From CAZKBP01 sp964551015 (GTDB taxonomy: Bacteria; Bacteroidota; Bacteroidia; Cytophagales; Microscillaceae), in assembly GCA_964551015.1 (NCBI GenBank), contig CAZKBP010000012.1, positions 70,642 to 134,641 on the forward strand: 64,000 nt of DNA, given 5' to 3'. A program made the position numbers and the translations under genes. Shown here one piece after another: positions 26,106 through 35,098 of this stretch; within the stretch, counting starts at the first letter, position 1; every line of letters starts with the position of its first letter. Under the pieces are notes generated by a model that ran no database searches, was not told where the DNA came from, and was given only the letters and a program-made list of their open reading frames with translations.

Positions 26106-27452
26106 TCAATTCTGAGACGGTTGAAGCAATTGACCACTCAGACGGAGAAGATCAATTTCAAGTGCTTTGATCGCAAAGCGAAGACCGATTAAAGTATTTT
26201 CGGCCGCCAGTGCATCTAGTTGAATGTCCCGAAAATCGATGGCCGACAGTCCTCCTAGTTTATTCTTTTCAATAGCAATTTCTAAGTTTTCCTCCGCTAC
26301 CTCCAGATTATATTTTCCGAGATCATACTGCTCAATCGCTCCCAAGTAATTATTGTAAATGACCTCGTAGGTGGCTTCCTGTTCCACGATCGTATTTTGA
26401 ATGACATCCTCCTGCCTTGAAATTTCAATGCGGGCATTGGTTACTTCTCGGTTGCGATTGCTACCATCAAACAGGGGGAAAGTCAAATTCAGACCGTAGT
26501 TTGGCCCGAAACTACGGTTAGAAGTAAGGAACCCAGCATCGGATTGAGATTTGAGGTAAGAATAATCAGCCGAGAACTCCAACCGTGGAGAGCGATTCCC
26601 TTGTGCTACTTTGAGTGCTATTTGGGAGACTTCCAAGTCTTTTTTACTAATTAGAATGCTGTTATTCTTGGCCTTGAGCTCTTGTTTGAGTTCATTGTAA
26701 TCTAAGACCTGATAAGGAGGAATGGTATCTGAAATGGTAAACTCAGTATCAGGGGAACGATTGAGAAGACGATTCAGGTTGGTTTTTGCATCGTAGATTA
26801 GCTGCCTTTGAGAAATGATAGAGGTGCTATCTTCATTCAGGGCTACCTGCGCTCTGAGTACATCCAATTTAGAAAAAGCACCCAGTTCATAACGATCGCG
26901 TGCAATGTCTAGCCTCTCCTGAGATACGGCCATGTTCTCTCGGAAAGTCCTGAGCGTCTGCTCCTTCTGATAAATATCGTAGTAGGTCACCATCACGTCT
27001 GCCAGAGTAATCTCCATCGCTTGGCGAACTCTGAGCTGTTCGGTGGCTTCGGTCAGGTCAAATATTTTGAGATTATTAAACATATTGAAGCCATCAAAGA
27101 TTGTCCATCTAAATTCGAGTGCAGCCGTTCGGCGGGTACTTTGGGCACCACTTACACTTTGTGAACGACCATCCAAAAATTCTTGACGCGTGTTGACGAC
27201 GCTGCCATTATACCCGCCTGTAATATCTACTTGGGGCAAAATACCAGCATTGCCAAGTGTATTGTTGTTGGTTGCCATTTGCTGGTCGCGCTTTGCGAAA
27301 ACTACATTAAAGTTGTCTTCTAAGGCGATTTGCACGGCCTCTTCCAAACTGAGAGATTCCTGAGCATGGCCAATTTGAAAATGGCTGATTAAACAAAAAA
27401 ATAGAAGACTTACCTTGGATAGGTAGGCTTTTTTATGAAAAAATGAATGCAT
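26106..27452 (-). CDS. TolC family outer-membrane efflux protein
   Basis: 448 residues with a signal peptide (LLFFCLISHFQIGHA). Two repeats of the outer-membrane-efflux-protein domain (about 30-215 and 245-440) give the alpha-helical/beta-barrel trimer channel. Recognisable stretches are SLEEAVQIALEDNFNV at the mature N-terminus, LDIARDRYELGAFSKLDVL in repeat 1 and its echo LEIAIEKNKLGGLSAIDF in repeat 2. Third gene of the RND operon, 123 bases after the pump gene; no separate promoter match was found in that gap. Confidence 0.9.
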   Translation of the reverse strand: MHSFFHKKAYLSKVSLLFFCLISHFQIGHAQESLSLEEAVQIALEDNFNVVFAKRDQQMATNNNTLGNAGILPQVDITGGYNGSVVNTRQEFLDGRSQSVSGAQSTRRTAALEFRWTIFDGFNMFNNLKIFDLTEATEQLRVRQAMEITLADVMVTYYDIYQKEQTLRTFRENMAVSQERLDIARDRYELGAFSKLDVLRAQVALNEDSTSIISQRQLIYDAKTNLNRLLNRSPDTEFTISDTIPPYQVLDYNELKQELKAKNNSILISKKDLEVSQIALKVAQGNRSPRLEFSADYSYLKSQSDAGFLTSNRSFGPNYGLNLTFPLFDGSNRNREVTNARIEISRQEDVIQNTIVEQEATYEVIYNNYLGAIEQYDLGKYNLEVAEENLEIAIEKNKLGGLSAIDFRDIQLDALAAENTLIGLRFAIKALEIDLLRLSGQLLQPSQN

Positions 27453-27575
27453 TGAAGTTTTTAATACAGGTTGTAGGTTAGGAGTTGCGCGTTATTTATC
27501 TTCTATTCAATAGAATCAAACTTGCGTGAAGCATTGGTTCTTGCAAAACCCATCACTGACAACTCACCACTAAAA

Positions 27576-30500
27576 TTAAACGATTACTTCTTCTTTTTTC
27601 TTTTCCTTATCCTTAAAGCGGCTCATATCCACCAATGCAGCACGACTAGAAATAAAGGTATACATTGCCGGAATAATAAACAAGGTCAAGATCGTAGAAA
27701 AAATTAGCCCTCCCACGATGGCAATTCCCATAGAAGTCCGGCTTTCCGAGCCTGCTCCCAAGGCCAAAGCAATGGGTAGCGTACCCAAGATGGTGGAACA
27801 ACTTGTCATCAAAATGGGTCGGAAACGGGCGCGAGCCGCTTGTTTGATCGCCTTCGCCAAGTCCATACCTTCTTCGTGTTTGCGCTGATTAGCAAATTCT
27901 ACCAACAGAATTCCATTCTTAGACACCAAGCCAATCAGCATGATGATTCCGATCTGGCTAAAAATATTCAAGGTTTCGCCCAGCACCCACAAACTCAGCA
28001 AGGCTCCGCCAATGGCCAGGGGAACCGTGAATAAGATCGTAAAAGGATCACGAAAACTTTCAAACTGAGCTGAGAGCACCAAATAGATCAAGACCAAAGC
28101 AAACAAAAAGGCAAAGAGTAGGCTAGAGGAGCTTTCTCGGTATTCTTTGGATTGCCCTGCCAGAGCTGTGCTAAACGAACTATCCAACACTTTACCAGCA
28201 ATCTGATCCATGGAGGCAATGCCGTCGCCAATGGTTTTGCCCTCGGAAAGACCAGCCGAAATGGTAGCCGAGAGAAAACGATTATAGCGATAGAGTTGAG
28301 GAGGTCTGCTTTCTTCTTTGGTATCTACCAAGTTGTCTAACTGAATCATTTCTCCTTGGCGATTTCGTACGTAAATGGAATTCAAGTCGGCGGGATTATC
28401 TCGGTTATCACGTTGTACCTGCCCCACGACCCAATACTGCTTTCCATTCATAATAAAATAATCAAAGCGTTGCCCACTGAGTGAGAACTGCAAAGTTTGA
28501 GCAATATCTCGGATAGAAACGTCTAGTTTGGTGGCTTTTTCTCGGTTAATGGAAACTTGTAATTCAGGTTTGGTAAATTTCAAATCTACTTCGGCAAAGG
28601 TAAAAGTGGAGTCATTGTAAACTTCTTCCATGAATTTGGGAATCACCTCTTTGAGCTTACCTAAGTTTTGTGCCTGAATGACATACTGCACAGGTAAACC
28701 CGAACGACGCCCCCCGATGCTAGGCGTTTGAGATACGAAAACCTGAGCGTCTGTGTATTTCTTGAGATCGCGGTTGAGCTCATCAGCCAGTTGTTGTTGG
28801 GATTTTTCCCTTTTGTCCGCTTCTACCAATCTTAGGCGCATAAAACCTGTATTCACGGAGCTAGAGGCTCCAAAGCCAGGCGACGTAACCGTGATAATGC
28901 CATCTCGCTCTGGTACATGCTCTTCCATATGGTTGATGAGCGTATCCATGAAAGCATCCATGTATTCAAAGGTGGCTCCTTCTGGGCCTCGTGCCGACAT
29001 CCGTAGAATGGAGCGATCTTCTAAAGGAGCTAATTCAGATTGTATATTACTGTAAAGTACATAAATGCCCACGCCAATAAAAATCGTAGCTACGATCGCC
29101 AGCCAGCGATATCGCATGAAGCTTTCTAGCAAGCTCATGTAACCCTCCGTGAGCCAGACAAAGAAAGGCTCTGTTTTACGATAAAACCAGCTTTTCTGCT
29201 CTCGTTTTTTGAGAATCCGAGAAGAAAGCATCGGCGTTAACGTCAAAGCCACAAAAGAAGAGATAACTACCGCTCCACTAATCACGACACCAAATTCTAC
29301 GAAGAGACGCCCTGTGATTCCTTGCAAAAACACAATGGGGAGAAATACAGCCACCAAGGCCACCGTGGTGGCAATTACCGCGAAGTAAATCTCTGAAGAT
29401 CCGTTCACGCCTGCCTCCAATGGCTCGGCTCCACGCTCTATTTTGGCATAAATATTTTCCATCAGTACGATCGCATCGTCCACTACCAAGCCAATCGCCA
29501 GTACAATTCCCAAAAGGGTCAGCACATTAATGGAGAAGCCCGCCATGTACATAATAAAGAAAGAGCCAATCAAGGAAACAGGAATCGTCAAGACGGGAAT
29601 AATGGTGGTGCGCCAATCTCGGAGGAAAAGAAAGATAATCAGAATGACGAGGAAAAAAGCCGTGAAAATAGTCTGCTGTACTTCCGTGATGGAATCTCTC
29701 ACGTATTGCGTGGTATCAAAACCAATCCCAACCTCGATGTCTTGGGGTAGATCTTTTTTGATTTCATCGAGGCGTTCATAAACCCTGTCTACGATTTCTA
29801 CTTGATTAGAACCTGGTTGAGGAACCACCGCGTTCCCCACCGCTGGCGCCCCATCTCGCTTCAAGACCGTACGCAAGTTTTGAGGGCCTAGTTCGGCATA
29901 GCCAATATCACTAAAATGGACAATATTCTCGCCGTCTTGTTTGATAATGAGATCATTAAACTCCTCTACGGAGCTTACACGGCCCAGCGTACGAATGGTA
30001 AGCTCCGTCTGATTGCCTTCAATCCGGCCCGAAGGAAGCTCTACATTTTGTCTACTAAGCGCATCACGTACGTCTAGTGGCGTCAGCTCATAGGCAGAAA
30101 GCTTAAGCGGATCCATCCAGAGGCGCATGGCGTATTCTTTTTCTCCCCAAATATAAATTTGACTAACCCCTGAAATGGTTTGTAGGCGTTCTTTGAAAAC
30201 ATCCTTGGCGATCCGAGTGAGTTCCAACATGGATCGCTTGTTACTGCGAATGGTAATGAAGATCACCGGTTCGGAGTCCGCATCAGATTTGCTCACAGTC
30301 GGAGGTTCGGCATCGGGAGGAAGATTGCGAACGGCACGGGAAACCTTATCACGAACGTCATTGGCGGCCGCCTCCAGATCTACTTCTAACTCAAATTCAA
30401 CGGAGATGGTGCTTCGCCCTTCCCGACTGACCGAGGTAATCGCACGAATTCCATCAATGCTATTGATGGCTTCCTCTAAAGGCTCGGTAATTTGCGACTC

Positions 30501-30680
30501 AATAATATCAGAATTAGCTCCCGTGTAAGTGGTAGCGACCGTGATGATGGGAGAATCCACACTGGGATACTCGCGAATTCCTAGATAATAAAAACCAATA
30601 ACACCGAACAAAACAATGGTTATAGACATAACCAAGGTCAAGACAGGACGGGAAATACTCGTGGTGGATAATGAACTCAT
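27576..30680 (-). CDS. RND multidrug efflux permease (HAE1/AcrB type)
   Basis: Proton-driven inner-membrane pump of 1034 residues, full length. It has twelve membrane segments, with TM1 near ISRPVLTLVMSITIVLFG (about 9-26), two large periplasmic loops after TM1 and TM7, and the proton-relay acids in TM4 (GLVVDDAIVLMENIY, about 396-410). FGLISKNGILL-type TM10 appears as GLVSKNGILLVEFANQR with the conserved Lys. The periplasmic part keeps the SVDSPIITVATTYTGA and GTxxG-like porter features. It lies 5 bases after the adaptor gene, so the pair is translationally coupled. The range of substrates is not predictable from sequence. Confidence 0.93.
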   Translation of the reverse strand: MSSLSTTSISRPVLTLVMSITIVLFGVIGFYYLGIREYPSVDSPIITVATTYTGANSDIIESQITEPLEEAINSIDGIRAITSVSREGRSTISVEFELEVDLEAAANDVRDKVSRAVRNLPPDAEPPTVSKSDADSEPVIFITIRSNKRSMLELTRIAKDVFKERLQTISGVSQIYIWGEKEYAMRLWMDPLKLSAYELTPLDVRDALSRQNVELPSGRIEGNQTELTIRTLGRVSSVEEFNDLIIKQDGENIVHFSDIGYAELGPQNLRTVLKRDGAPAVGNAVVPQPGSNQVEIVDRVYERLDEIKKDLPQDIEVGIGFDTTQYVRDSITEVQQTIFTAFFLVILIIFLFLRDWRTTIIPVLTIPVSLIGSFFIMYMAGFSINVLTLLGIVLAIGLVVDDAIVLMENIYAKIERGAEPLEAGVNGSSEIYFAVIATTVALVAVFLPIVFLQGITGRLFVEFGVVISGAVVISSFVALTLTPMLSSRILKKREQKSWFYRKTEPFFVWLTEGYMSLLESFMRYRWLAIVATIFIGVGIYVLYSNIQSELAPLEDRSILRMSARGPEGATFEYMDAFMDTLINHMEEHVPERDGIITVTSPGFGASSSVNTGFMRLRLVEADKREKSQQQLADELNRDLKKYTDAQVFVSQTPSIGGRRSGLPVQYVIQAQNLGKLKEVIPKFMEEVYNDSTFTFAEVDLKFTKPELQVSINREKATKLDVSIRDIAQTLQFSLSGQRFDYFIMNGKQYWVVGQVQRDNRDNPADLNSIYVRNRQGEMIQLDNLVDTKEESRPPQLYRYNRFLSATISAGLSEGKTIGDGIASMDQIAGKVLDSSFSTALAGQSKEYRESSSSLLFAFLFALVLIYLVLSAQFESFRDPFTILFTVPLAIGGALLSLWVLGETLNIFSQIGIIMLIGLVSKNGILLVEFANQRKHEEGMDLAKAIKQAARARFRPILMTSCSTILGTLPIALALGAGSESRTSMGIAIVGGLIFSTILTLFIIPAMYTFISSRAALVDMSRFKDKEKKKEEVIV

Positions 30681-30685
30681 AGCCT

Positions 30686-31777
30686 TTAATTTACTTCTTG
30701 TAATTTGACTTTAACCCCGGGGCGGATATTCAACAAACCTGAACTAATGATGGTGTCGCCGGGCTGCAAGCCCTCGGTAACCTGCACTTTTTTCTCGGTA
30801 CGAATACCCGTTTGAATCGGGGTATCCTCTGCTTTCCCATCTCGATAAAGATATACTTTTTGCCCTCCTAACTCTGGAATTACTGCGATGGCTGGAACCT
30901 GCAAGGCATCGTCATATTCTTTTAAGATAATCTCAACATTGACAAAAGCTCCTGGCATCAGGCTGCGGTCAGAGTTGTTGAGAATAGCGCGAGCAGTCAA
31001 GGTGCGAGTATCAAGATTAATTTTGGGTTCTATGGCGTAGATTTTCCCTTGATAAGTTTCTTTATTTAATTCAGAAATGATATTGACCGTTTGCCCCGGA
31101 TTGAGTTTATTCATGTATTTTTCGGGGGCGGAAAATTCAATTTTTAGTTTGCTGATATTCACCAAGCGAACAATGCTTGTCCCTGGATTGACAAAGCTTC
31201 CTTTGCTGACATTACGCAAGCCTACCGTACCGCTAAAGGGCGCACGAATTTCGGTTTTGAGGATACGCGCTCTGACCTCTTTGATTTGTGCTTTTAAGGC
31301 ATTTAGCTCAGATAACACAGCATCATACTCATCTTGACTCACGCCCCCTCTTTCTAGGAGTTTCTTTTGGCGATACTCTCGATTTTTGTAGAGTTCGGCC
31401 TGTGCTTCTAATCTTTCTAGCTGTGCTTGCAAGTCAGAAGCATTGATTTTGACCAATAGGGCACCCTGTGCTATCTGTTGACCTTCTTGAAAATTGATTT
31501 GCGTGATAATGCCACCTACTTCTGTGGTTAGTTCTACTTCTTCGTTGGGAAGCACGGTTCCAGTTACTCGGATACGATCCACCAGTTTGGATTTCTTCAC
31601 GACCGTACCCCTTCCTAGCACTTCATTGCTTGGACCAGCCGACGAAGCAGAGGTTTCTGATGATTTCTCTTTTTCGGCTCCAAAGCTAAATAAGCCAGTT
31701 TTGAGAACCACAGCAACAACCAACACCAAAAGTATGATGGATAGGGAGACAATTCGAATGGTTTTGCGACTGCTCAT
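30686..31777 (-). CDS. RND efflux periplasmic adaptor (membrane fusion protein)
   Basis: First gene of the tripartite pump operon, 363 residues. One N-terminal membrane anchor (about 8-27) is followed by a Ser-rich linker, a lipoyl half (VELTTEVGGIITQINFQEG, about 81-99), a helical hairpin (LQAQLERLEAQAELYKNREY onward), the second lipoyl half (IRAPFSGTVGLRNVSKGS), a beta-barrel domain and a membrane-proximal domain ending in GLLNIRPGVKVKLQ. It links the pump to the TolC channel. No lipobox Cys, so it is anchored by the helix. No local regulator gene lies nearby. Confidence 0.92.
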   Translation of the reverse strand: MSSRKTIRIVSLSIILLVLVVAVVLKTGLFSFGAEKEKSSETSASSAGPSNEVLGRGTVVKKSKLVDRIRVTGTVLPNEEVELTTEVGGIITQINFQEGQQIAQGALLVKINASDLQAQLERLEAQAELYKNREYRQKKLLERGGVSQDEYDAVLSELNALKAQIKEVRARILKTEIRAPFSGTVGLRNVSKGSFVNPGTSIVRLVNISKLKIEFSAPEKYMNKLNPGQTVNIISELNKETYQGKIYAIEPKINLDTRTLTARAILNNSDRSLMPGAFVNVEIILKEYDDALQVPAIAVIPELGGQKVYLYRDGKAEDTPIQTGIRTEKKVQVTEGLQPGDTIISSGLLNIRPGVKVKLQEVN

Positions 31778-31797
31778 GGTGAGTGGCTCTTGAGATT

Positions 31798-31826
31798 AAA
31801 AAATAACTGTATAATAAACACTCAAA
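31798..31826 (-). promoter_or_regulatory. candidate promoter of the RND operon
   Basis: On the minus strand TTTG (complement of 31823-31826), 17 bases, TATTTTTT (complement of 31798-31805), one mismatch to TAnnTTTG. Transcription would start about 15 bases before the adaptor ATG. Confidence 0.35.
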
Positions 31827-32201
31827 CCCGAATGGTTTGTTTACAATAATCGTCCTTATGACAAAAAATATCTGTTATCGAAGCGTTAAAGTCATCTTTC
31901 TTGAAAAAGCCTCAGATGCAGAGGTTAAATCCTTCGTAATCAGTAGTTTGTGTTAAGAATTACCTAATGTGCTAATCGTGGTTTTTAGAAAGTTACATTT
32001 TTAATTGCTAGGAAACAGCTTCAATACTAGCGAATTACGAATGTTTTCATAGCTTGGGAAGCAAAAAAGTGTAATTTCGGGTACTGGCGAAAAAAATTAT
32101 TAAAGCAACCGCCTCAATAGTGCCCGAATGACCAGGCCAAGAGGCCAAAGCGGGTTTTTATCGCTCTGAGGCAAATCTCGGGTAGCTGTCTATTCTGTGG
32201 C
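31827..32201. other. intergenic region upstream of the RND operon
   Basis: Apart from the candidate promoter next to it, no gene or RNA is recognised. GCCTCA near 32168 and TGAGGC near 32113 could pair over a 50-base loop, and CCGA/TCGG words interleave with them; this might be a weak terminator for the 2Fe-2S gene, but I do not rate it. Confidence 0.35.
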
Positions 32202-32480
32202 TTAGGTTTTGGATTTAAAAATTTCTTGTTTTATCGTTTGCTGAATTTCCTCTTCTTTAAATTCGGTATACCACTGATTCGTCGGTTGCAAGCTGCAGAC
32301 GGGCGCTAATTTACATCGACCTGTGCATTCGGTACGAATTACTTCCACCTGACCCTTGAGTCCTGCTTCTTTGATTTGTTTTTTAAGTTTTTTGGCTAAA
32401 TCCTTATTGCCAGCTTTTTTACACTTGCTACCAAGACATACATAAACTATTTGCTGTGGGGGCTGGTACTTTTGGCTCAT
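32202..32480 (-). CDS. small thioredoxin-like 2Fe-2S ferredoxin
   Basis: 92 residues resembling the NuoE C-terminal ferredoxin fold. Four Cys are placed as usual for this fold: two in CLGSKCKKAG (about residues 11-16) and two in ECTGRCKLAPVC (about 50-61, with one extra Cys). The central region is Lys-rich. It probably carries one electron at a time between cytoplasmic enzymes; the partner is unknown. It is downstream of the diheme cytochrome gene with an 80-base gap, so a shared transcript is possible but not shown. Confidence 0.78.
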   Translation of the reverse strand: MSQKYQPPQQIVYVCLGSKCKKAGNKDLAKKLKKQIKEAGLKGQVEVIRTECTGRCKLAPVCSLQPTNQWYTEFKEEEIQQTIKQEIFKSKT

Positions 32481-32560
32481 TTTTTCGTTACAATTAGTTT
32501 CTAGCCAACGTGGCCACCACTAATTTGAGTTCCCTCAGGTCAAAAAGAGGATGACAAAGC

Positions 32561-33658
32561 CTATTTTTCGGCGGTATTCATCGCTTCAATCCACTCTTTG
32601 ATTAGAGCAATTCCTTCTTCGTGTGCAAGTTTGCGACTTACTTCGGGCATCATCACGCCAGGGTCTTTTGATTCCATCCGATACACTAAGATGGAAGCGT
32701 CCGGCTGACCAGGCACAATATCAAACTGGCGACCACCCGAGCCTCGACCGGCCGCAACGGGGGTTTTATGAACCCCCAAGGCGGTTTCGTCCTGTTCATG
32801 AATATGTAGGAAGAGTCCAGAAGTACTGGCAGGGCCTTCGGGACGATGACAATGTCCACAGTTAATATCCAAGTAAGCACGGGCGCGTTCTGCTAAACTT
32901 CCCGAATGAGGATCGCTCCAGTTGGGCACTCTTGGTATTTGATCCAAATTAGCAGGTAAATCGGTGAGCCAACCTTGTGCTTGCCATTTCGTGAGTTGAT
33001 TTTGCGCTCCTGTGGCGTAAGCGAATTCACTGTTGAGTTGGCGGGCACTCGGGCCAATGGGAGTCATTTTCTCATTAAAGTTATGGCAACCTTGGCATTG
33101 ATTCATATTGGGAACCAAGTAGTTAAGCTTGTTTTTTTTGCCTCTATCGTCTTTCCAGACTACCTCTTTTTCCACGCCAGCTACTTCCAAGTAAGCCTCA
33201 GCTTGTGCCTCATCCCAAACATAGGGAAGAGCCACCCAGCCTTTTTCTTGATGAAGCAAAACCCGTGTCTCGATGAGATTTCTTCCGTTAGAAGCATCCC
33301 GAAAATCTTGAGGATAGTAAAAGGTTTTGATCAGAGCCGTCCCGACCGGAAAGTCAAATACTTCTTGGTCATTGTAGGCCACGGTCTGCCCTTCGGGAAG
33401 TCGGATAAAACGAGCTTTGTGCGCATAATCTGAAAACAAGGGCGTATTCAAGGTGTAGGGAAGCACATCGGCGGCGGGCTTCAGTTCGGCAAGATCGCCC
33501 ACGAAGAAGCCGTATTCAGAAAGCTTCATTTTCGTACCCGCGGGCACTTGGTAGGTCTGATGACTTCGGAAGGCACTGGTACTCAAAACTACCATCCCGT
33601 ACAACACAGCCACACAGGAGAGCAGGCTGAGTCTTTTTATTAGAACAAATTTTCTCAT
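32561..33658 (-). CDS. SO2930-type diheme c-type cytochrome
   Basis: 365 residues with a signal peptide or anchor (about 9-30). Two heme c motifs are present: CQGCH (188-192) and CGHCH (267-271). The N-terminal half (about 40-180) is beta-rich without heme sites, with KLSEYGFF and LPYTLNTPLFSDYA, which I recognise as typical of the family that TIGRFAMs named after Shewanella SO2930. Members commonly sit beside a parallel beta-helix gene, exactly as here (44 bases apart, same strand). Predicted in the periplasm or on the outer membrane. The reaction is unknown; electron transfer linked to breakdown of an organic substrate is a guess. Confidence 0.8.
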   Translation of the reverse strand: MRKFVLIKRLSLLSCVAVLYGMVVLSTSAFRSHQTYQVPAGTKMKLSEYGFFVGDLAELKPAADVLPYTLNTPLFSDYAHKARFIRLPEGQTVAYNDQEVFDFPVGTALIKTFYYPQDFRDASNGRNLIETRVLLHQEKGWVALPYVWDEAQAEAYLEVAGVEKEVVWKDDRGKKNKLNYLVPNMNQCQGCHNFNEKMTPIGPSARQLNSEFAYATGAQNQLTKWQAQGWLTDLPANLDQIPRVPNWSDPHSGSLAERARAYLDINCGHCHRPEGPASTSGLFLHIHEQDETALGVHKTPVAAGRGSGGRQFDIVPGQPDASILVYRMESKDPGVMMPEVSRKLAHEEGIALIKEWIEAMNTAEK

Positions 33659-33702
33659 TTTATAAAGTCTTTTTGCAAGGTTGAAATTACACTTCTGCCC
33701 GC

Positions 33703-34938
33703 TTACTCCGAGTCCGAATCTAAGTTACTCAGTTTAGTGGCTTTAATCTCATCGATTTGGCAATCGTGTGGAGTGAGGCTGTTGCTGATATTCTTGAAAT
33801 CATGGGCAGCATCAATATTGGCAAAAGTGGCATTGCCATTATCACGAATACAGATACGGTAAGCGGGTTTGACCTGACCATTTTCATCCAGCGTTTTGGG
33901 GTCTACGATGCCATCGTAGACAATATCGGGTGCGTCTTTGCCAAATTTGAGCTTAAAACGATACATCTTACCAATTCTGCCCTGCATGGTAGGCTTCATG
34001 GGTTTGCGTTGATAAGTATTATCGTGGATATAAATGCCAGTAGGATAAGGGTAATACGAGGAATCTTCAATGGGATTTTCGGTAATGTAATAGCTCACAA
34101 TCGAGGTGCCTACGGTTCTATTGTCAATGATTTGATTATTAAAAACTTCTACGTGATTGGTCGCCAAAATCATGATGCCCGTCCCGTCGGGTACTTTGGC
34201 GACGATATTGCCCTTGGGAGCAAAGTTTTTATAATTATTTTCTTTGACTAGATTGTTGTAAACACGCACATTTCCCCCTTTTTTTTGTACCAAGTCTGGT
34301 AGGTCAAAGATCAAAATTCCTCCTGTATTTTGATAAGCCTCATTGTTGTAGACATCGGCCATGATGGAGTTTTCAATTTCAATTCCCGCTACGTTGTAGT
34401 AAGCTTTGCAGTTGCGGACAATGATATTTTTGGACTGACCTACATAGATACCGGCATCCGAGGCGCCCGTGGCGACACAGCCCTCAATCAGTACGTTGTT
34501 GCAACTGACGGGGTAGAGGCCGTACGCTCCATTATTTTTATTAGGTTTACCTGTCCAGGCCACTTTGACATTTTTGAAGGTAATTCCATCCACATTCATA
34601 GTTTTGATGCAGTCGCCTTTGCTGTCTTGAACCGTGAGGTTTTCTATTTTGATATTTTTTGCTTTGCTTACGCGAATACCTTCTGCGCCGTCGCTTTGAT
34701 TTTTGAAACTGAGGATGGTTTGATCCATGCCTTTGCCTCGAATGGTGATGTTCTTTTTATCTTGCAAGGAAAGGCTACGGGTGAGATCAAATGTACCCGC
34801 CTCGATCTCGATCACGGCTCCATCTTCGGCCATAATCATTTCGGTTTGGAGCCTTTTTTGGATATCCGTTTGTGCTTGGGTGAAAGTAATGGCTATGGTA
34901 AGTAAGAAGGTAGAGGTGAGGGTGAATTTTCGGGTCAT
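33703..34938 (-). CDS. secreted parallel beta-helix protein paired with diheme cytochrome
   Basis: 411 residues from the ATG giving MTRKFTLTSTFLLTIAITFTQAQ, which is a clean signal peptide; the longer frame adds 15 unlikely residues. About 60-290 is a right-handed parallel beta-helix with rungs such as NIKIENLTVQDSKGDCI, NVLIEGCVATGASDAGIYV and NIIVRNCKAYYNVAGIEI, as in pectate-lyase-like and NosD-like proteins. The C-terminal 100 residues are not helical. No T9SS tail. It is the first gene of the pair with the diheme cytochrome. A polysaccharide lyase or metal-binding NosD-like role is possible; catalytic residues are not identifiable by eye. Confidence 0.8.
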   Translation of the reverse strand: MTRKFTLTSTFLLTIAITFTQAQTDIQKRLQTEMIMAEDGAVIEIEAGTFDLTRSLSLQDKKNITIRGKGMDQTILSFKNQSDGAEGIRVSKAKNIKIENLTVQDSKGDCIKTMNVDGITFKNVKVAWTGKPNKNNGAYGLYPVSCNNVLIEGCVATGASDAGIYVGQSKNIIVRNCKAYYNVAGIEIENSIMADVYNNEAYQNTGGILIFDLPDLVQKKGGNVRVYNNLVKENNYKNFAPKGNIVAKVPDGTGIMILATNHVEVFNNQIIDNRTVGTSIVSYYITENPIEDSSYYPYPTGIYIHDNTYQRKPMKPTMQGRIGKMYRFKLKFGKDAPDIVYDGIVDPKTLDENGQVKPAYRICIRDNGNATFANIDAAHDFKNISNSLTPHDCQIDEIKATKLSNLDSDSE

Positions 34939-34968
34939 AGCAAATGTAGGTTTAAGTTGATATTTATT

Positions 34969-34976
34969 CAAAGATA
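34969..34976 (-). promoter_or_regulatory. -7 element before the beta-helix/cytochrome pair
   Basis: TATCTTTG on the minus strand, an exact TAnnTTTG, with a start site expected about 25 bases before the ATG at 34938. No spaced TTG is seen. It lies directly after the hydrolase terminator. Confidence 0.35.
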
Positions 34977-34980
34977 AGTA

Positions 34981-35010
34981 CAAAAACCCGTGAATAGAAG
35001 CTTCACGGGC
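34981..35010 (-). terminator. terminator after the alpha/beta hydrolase
   Basis: CCCGTGAA (34987-34994) pairs with TTCACGGG (35002-35009); on the minus strand the stem is followed by TTTTTG (complement of 34981-34986). It separates the hydrolase from the beta-helix gene. Confidence 0.7.
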
Positions 35011-35098
35011 GAAATCTTAGATGCGGAGAACAAAATCAGGCAAATTTGCCGAAAGGCCAATGATATATTCCAAGAATATCTCTGCCCGCGGAAAGTAT

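Noticed and set aside
32100..32180. Riboswitch or pseudoknot before the RND operon
   Set aside because: The CCGA/TCGG and GCCTCA/TGAGGC pairs are too short and the loop too long; no known riboswitch core is seen.
33757..34905. Two long plus-strand frames (164 and 191 codons) opposite the beta-helix gene
   Set aside because: They mirror the regular rungs of the beta-helix on the other strand; no start signals or family resemblance.
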